This document shows, piece by piece, positions 56,969-59,375 of a stretch of DNA of 59,375 nucleotides. The stretch is taken from assembly GCA_036566745.1 (NCBI GenBank), contig DATCVR010000141.1, forward strand, positions 1 through 59,375, read 5' to 3'. The DNA comes from DATCVR01 sp036566745. GTDB taxonomy: Bacteria; Actinomycetota; Actinomycetes; Jiangellales; Jiangellaceae. Under the pieces are notes generated by a model. The model did no database searches, was not told the DNA's origin, and saw only the letters and a program-made list of their open reading frames with translations. Each line of letters opens with the position of its first letter. The first letter of the stretch is position 1. The position numbers were made by a program, and so were the translations under genes.

Positions 56969-59375
56969 CGCTGCCCGTCCTCCCAGGCGCTGTCGGCGAT
57001 CAGCTCCGCGACGGCGCCCGGATCGTGGAGCGCCTCGGCCACCATCCAGCGTCGCTCCCACTGCCCGCTCGCCCACGCCAGCCCGCGGGCCAGCCCGTCG
57101 AGCGTGGCCGCGTGCACGACGTCGCCCTCCATCCACCAGTCCACGGGATGCCCCGCCACCACGAGGTCGTCATGCTCCACGTATGTCGTCGGCGCGGCTC
57201 GCAGCACCGTCGCGGCGGCGTCGGGTACCGGCGAGGACTCGCCCCGGCCGGCCGGAACGGCGTCGTACATCTCCGAGGCCAGATCGACGTCGAGGACGTC
57301 CGCCAGGGACGCCGGGGCCGGCAGGGCGTGACCCAGGTCGAGCTGGCGCCAGTGCGGCCCGTCGATCACCACGACGTCCGAGGCCGGCACGACGCGGCTG
57401 CCCAGGCCATCGGGCACCCGCAACGACGACGGCACCTGCGCGGGAGGATCGCGATCGGCGAGCCTCGCGTACACCTCGATCACGACGGCCGCGGCGACCT
57501 CGAGCGACGGATCGGCCATCCGGTCGAGCAGCGCGCCGGTGTCTGCGTCGGCCAGCCCGCCGACCACGCCCAGCGCCGCCGCGAAGCCCGGGTCGACGTC
57601 CAGCTCCACCGGATGCAGCAACGCCCGCACCACGTCGTCGGCGTCGGCCGTGCACAGCTGGTCGAGCCGGCGACCGTCGATCCGGGCGTGGGTCCGCAGC
57701 CACCACGCGGCGTACGGCGGCACCGACCGCCTCGTGCCGTCGGCCAGCACGATACGGGTCGGCTCGACCACCGCCGCCCGGGTGAGCTGGTCGGCGGCGA
57801 GCAGTCGCAGTGCGTCCGGCCACGCGTCGGCGCGGATCAGGTCGAGATCGCCCACGGCGACGAACTCCGACACGAGCGGAGGGACGTCCGAGGCCGGCAG
57901 CATCGCCTCGGCCGCCGCGCGCCAGCCGTCCTCGTCGTCGAGGTCGTGCCAGAACTCGTCGTCGAGCGCGACGTCGGACTCGCGCACGACCGCCGGCCCC
58001 GAGCGCACGCCGACCGAGCGCAGCACCGCCGCGCCGTGCCGGTCGACCAGGCCGGCAGCGACGACGAACTCGTCCGGATCGGCGTCGAGGAGGTCGAGGA
58101 GCTCCGAGCCGGGCAGGAGGAGATCGCGAGCCGGGGCAGGCTCGCCGGAGCGGTCGGGCACCGGGAGCTCGGCCAGCCAGGGCACGTCGTCGCTGGTCAG
58201 CCCCGATGCGGCAACGAGGTCGAGGACGACGTCGGTCAACCGCGCGGGATCGCCGTCGTCGGCCGCGGCGTCCAGGGCCGCACGCACCCGCGGGTCACGC
58301 AGCACCGACGCCGGCGTGGCCTCCGCCGCACCCAGCCGGCGCAACAGCGGATGAGCCGCATCCGGATGGACCACGCGGAGGTCGAGGCGGTCGATCACGC
58401 CGGGATCGAGCTCGCCGGCCATCAGCAGCCCACGCGGGCCCCGGACGACCCGGCCGTCGAGCAGCGGCACCGGGAGCGCGCCCAGCGACTCGGGATCGGC
58501 CCCGTCGAGCCCGGCATACAGCGAGCGCCACTGAGCGGGTTCGAGTCGCAGTGCCGACAACTGGTCTACGAGGTCGGCCAGTGCCAGGTCGCGGGCACCC
58601 AGCCGGCGCAGGCCGTCGCCGCGGGTCCAGGCCGGATCCGGAAGTCCGCTCACCGTCCCGGCCAGCACCGACGGATCGGCCGCGGCCCGCAGCCCGTCGA
58701 CCACCACCGCGTCGCGAGGACGGATCCGGCGGCCGTCCATGGTGGGGACGAACGGCGTGGCGGACAGCGCGTCGGCGATCGAGCGGTGCAACGCGGCGTC
58801 GAGCTCGCCGGCGCCTAGCGGCGACGGCACGAGGCCCAGCGCGTCCGGGGAGCCGAAGGACGCGACGAGGGCGGCGTACCCGCGGCCCACCTCGGCGACC
58901 AGGTGGTCGGTCAGCGCACCGGGCGCGACCCGGCGGCGCGACGAGTCGAGCGGGAACGTCGCGATCACCAGCGCGCCGAGATCGGTGCGATCGTCGGTGG
59001 GCGTGGGCGCATGGACCACGTTCGGCAGCGAGGCGGGCAGGGCACCGGGGCCGCCCGACTCGTGGACCGGGACGGCCACCGTGACCGACCAGGCCGGGCG
59101 GTCACGCTCCTCGACCGGGCGATCGGCCAGCAGCGCCGGATCGGCCGTACCGGTGAGCGACGCGCTGCGCCATCGCAGACCCACGGTGCGCTCGTCGATC
59201 GTGATCGACGGGTCTTCCGGGGACCCGTCGGCGGCGGGTTCGGCCAGGTCGTCGACGGGAGCGACCGGCAGGTCGGCGGCCGGCGCGGTCGGCACGTCGG
59301 CGGCCGGGGTGACCGGCACGTCGGCGGCCGGGGTGACCGGCACGGGTGTCGAGGGCCCGGCCCGCAGCGTGCGCC
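56959..59375 (-). CDS. Sacsin N-terminal ATPase-like protein, C-terminal part (truncated by window edge)
   Basis: A frame open to the window end gives at least 800 residues. A tandem PVTPAADV repeat at the start is followed by SITIDERTVGLRWRSASLTG, FPLDSSRRRVAPGALTDHLVAEVGRGYAALV, SATPFVPTMDGRRIRPRDAVVVDGL and later DGPHWRQLDLGHALPAPASL, VDWWMEGDVVHAATLDGLARGLAWASGQWERRWMVAEAL. This is the C-terminal region of actinobacterial proteins annotated sacsin N-terminal ATPase-like (Hsp90-like GHKL). The GHKL ATPase itself is outside the window. Likely a large chaperone-like protein of unknown clients. Confidence 0.7.
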   Translation of the reverse strand, partial: RTLRAGPSTPVPVTPAADVPVTPAADVPTAPAADLPVAPVDDLAEPAADGSPEDPSITIDERTVGLRWRSASLTGTADPALLADRPVEERDRPAWSVTVAVPVHESGGPGALPASLPNVVHAPTPTDDRTDLGALVIATFPLDSSRRRVAPGALTDHLVAEVGRGYAALVASFGSPDALGLVPSPLGAGELDAALHRSIADALSATPFVPTMDGRRIRPRDAVVVDGLRAAADPSVLAGTVSGLPDPAWTRGDGLRRLGARDLALADLVDQLSALRLEPAQWRSLYAGLDGADPESLGALPVPLLDGRVVRGPRGLLMAGELDPGVIDRLDLRVVHPDAAHPLLRRLGAAEATPASVLRDPRVRAALDAAADDGDPARLTDVVLDLVAASGLTSDDVPWLAELPVPDRSGEPAPARDLLLPGSELLDLLDADPDEFVVAAGLVDRHGAAVLRSVGVRSGPAVVRESDVALDDEFWHDLDDEDGWRAAAEAMLPASDVPPLVSEFVAVGDLDLIRADAWPDALRLLAADQLTRAAVVEPTRIVLADGTRRSVPPYAAWWLRTHARIDGRRLDQLCTADADDVVRALLHPVELDVDPGFAAALGVVGGLADADTGALLDRMADPSLEVAAAVVIEVYARLADRDPPAQVPSSLRVPDGLGSRVVPASDVVVIDGPHWRQLDLGHALPAPASLADVLDVDLASEMYDAVPAGRGESSPVPDAAATVLRAAPTTYVEHDDLVVAGHPVDWWMEGDVVHAATLDGLARGLAWASGQWERRWMVAEALHDPGAVAELIADSAWEDGQRWT

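Overview
The window is GC-rich, actinobacterial chromosome. The evidence is a SepX/GlpR-type divisome gene beside a molybdenum-cofactor-like operon, a mycothiol-dependent isomerase family member, an IdeR-type regulator, a pSAM2-type integrative element (AICE), many GTG starts, 4-bp ATGA/GTGA overlaps and probable leaderless genes. The gene content resembles Nocardioidaceae/Propionibacteriales, but that placement is from memory and is not proven.

Layout. 1-1656: host flank with the end of an NAD(P)-dependent epimerase and a small membrane protein. 1657-8142: a minimal AICE (GntR/KorSA-like repressor, Pra-like activator, zinc-ribbon protein, FtsK-type Tra, HUH Rep, Xis, Int) inserted in tRNA-Ala(CGC); it rebuilds the tRNA and leaves a 47-bp direct repeat at the far end. 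8259-13846: sepX/glpR, a RimJ-like acetyltransferase, mogA, moaC, moeA/glp and galU on the minus strand, with 5-formyl-THF cyclo-ligase divergent. 13875-21927: penicillin acylase-like hydrolase, SatD-like protein, membrane proteins, a nonapeptide-repeat protein with an RDD partner, an FmdB-like zinc ribbon behind a CIRCE operator, SAF protein, MscL and a CBS protein coupled to a 46-aa protein. 22075-27204: a 1444-aa helicase/nuclease-like protein with degenerate motifs, and a TetR regulator. 28231-29758: a tryptophanyl-tRNA synthetase behind a ribosome-mediated trp attenuator, then tRNA-Arg(CCU). 29985-33483: convergent MFS and ABC exporters.

33563-36280 is a zinc-starvation locus: cysteine-free L31 and L33 paralogues, a CobW-like protein of the Mrf type and a methyltransferase, with three Zur-like boxes. 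36299-36888 is an HspR-like operator and Hsp20. 36912-44594: lipoprotein, acetyltransferase, PRPP synthetase, DUF389, rhodanese, IdeR, an orphan ParA pair, NagA and a thioesterase-like protein. 44629-44868 is a non-coding-looking unit: promoter, 12-codon ORF and a three-way-junction RNA. Then come pdxH, citrate synthase, serC, a probable minus-strand small RNA, methyltransferase, RNA ligase/phosphodiesterase, mycothiol-dependent isomerase, MFS with its MarR regulator, an aldo/keto reductase remnant, a DUF2530 protein, an NCS2 purine permease, an acetyltransferase and the C-terminal part of a sacsin-like protein cut by the window edge.

The best leads are the degenerate helicase-nuclease at 22075-26409, the zinc regulon at 33.5-36.3 kb, the trp attenuator with a variant TrpRS, a family of four intergenic inverted repeats sharing GATCGTTGG, the tiny ORF plus RNA junction at 44.7 kb, and the nonapeptide-repeat protein at 17.75 kb. 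All functional names come from reading motifs; no database search was run.
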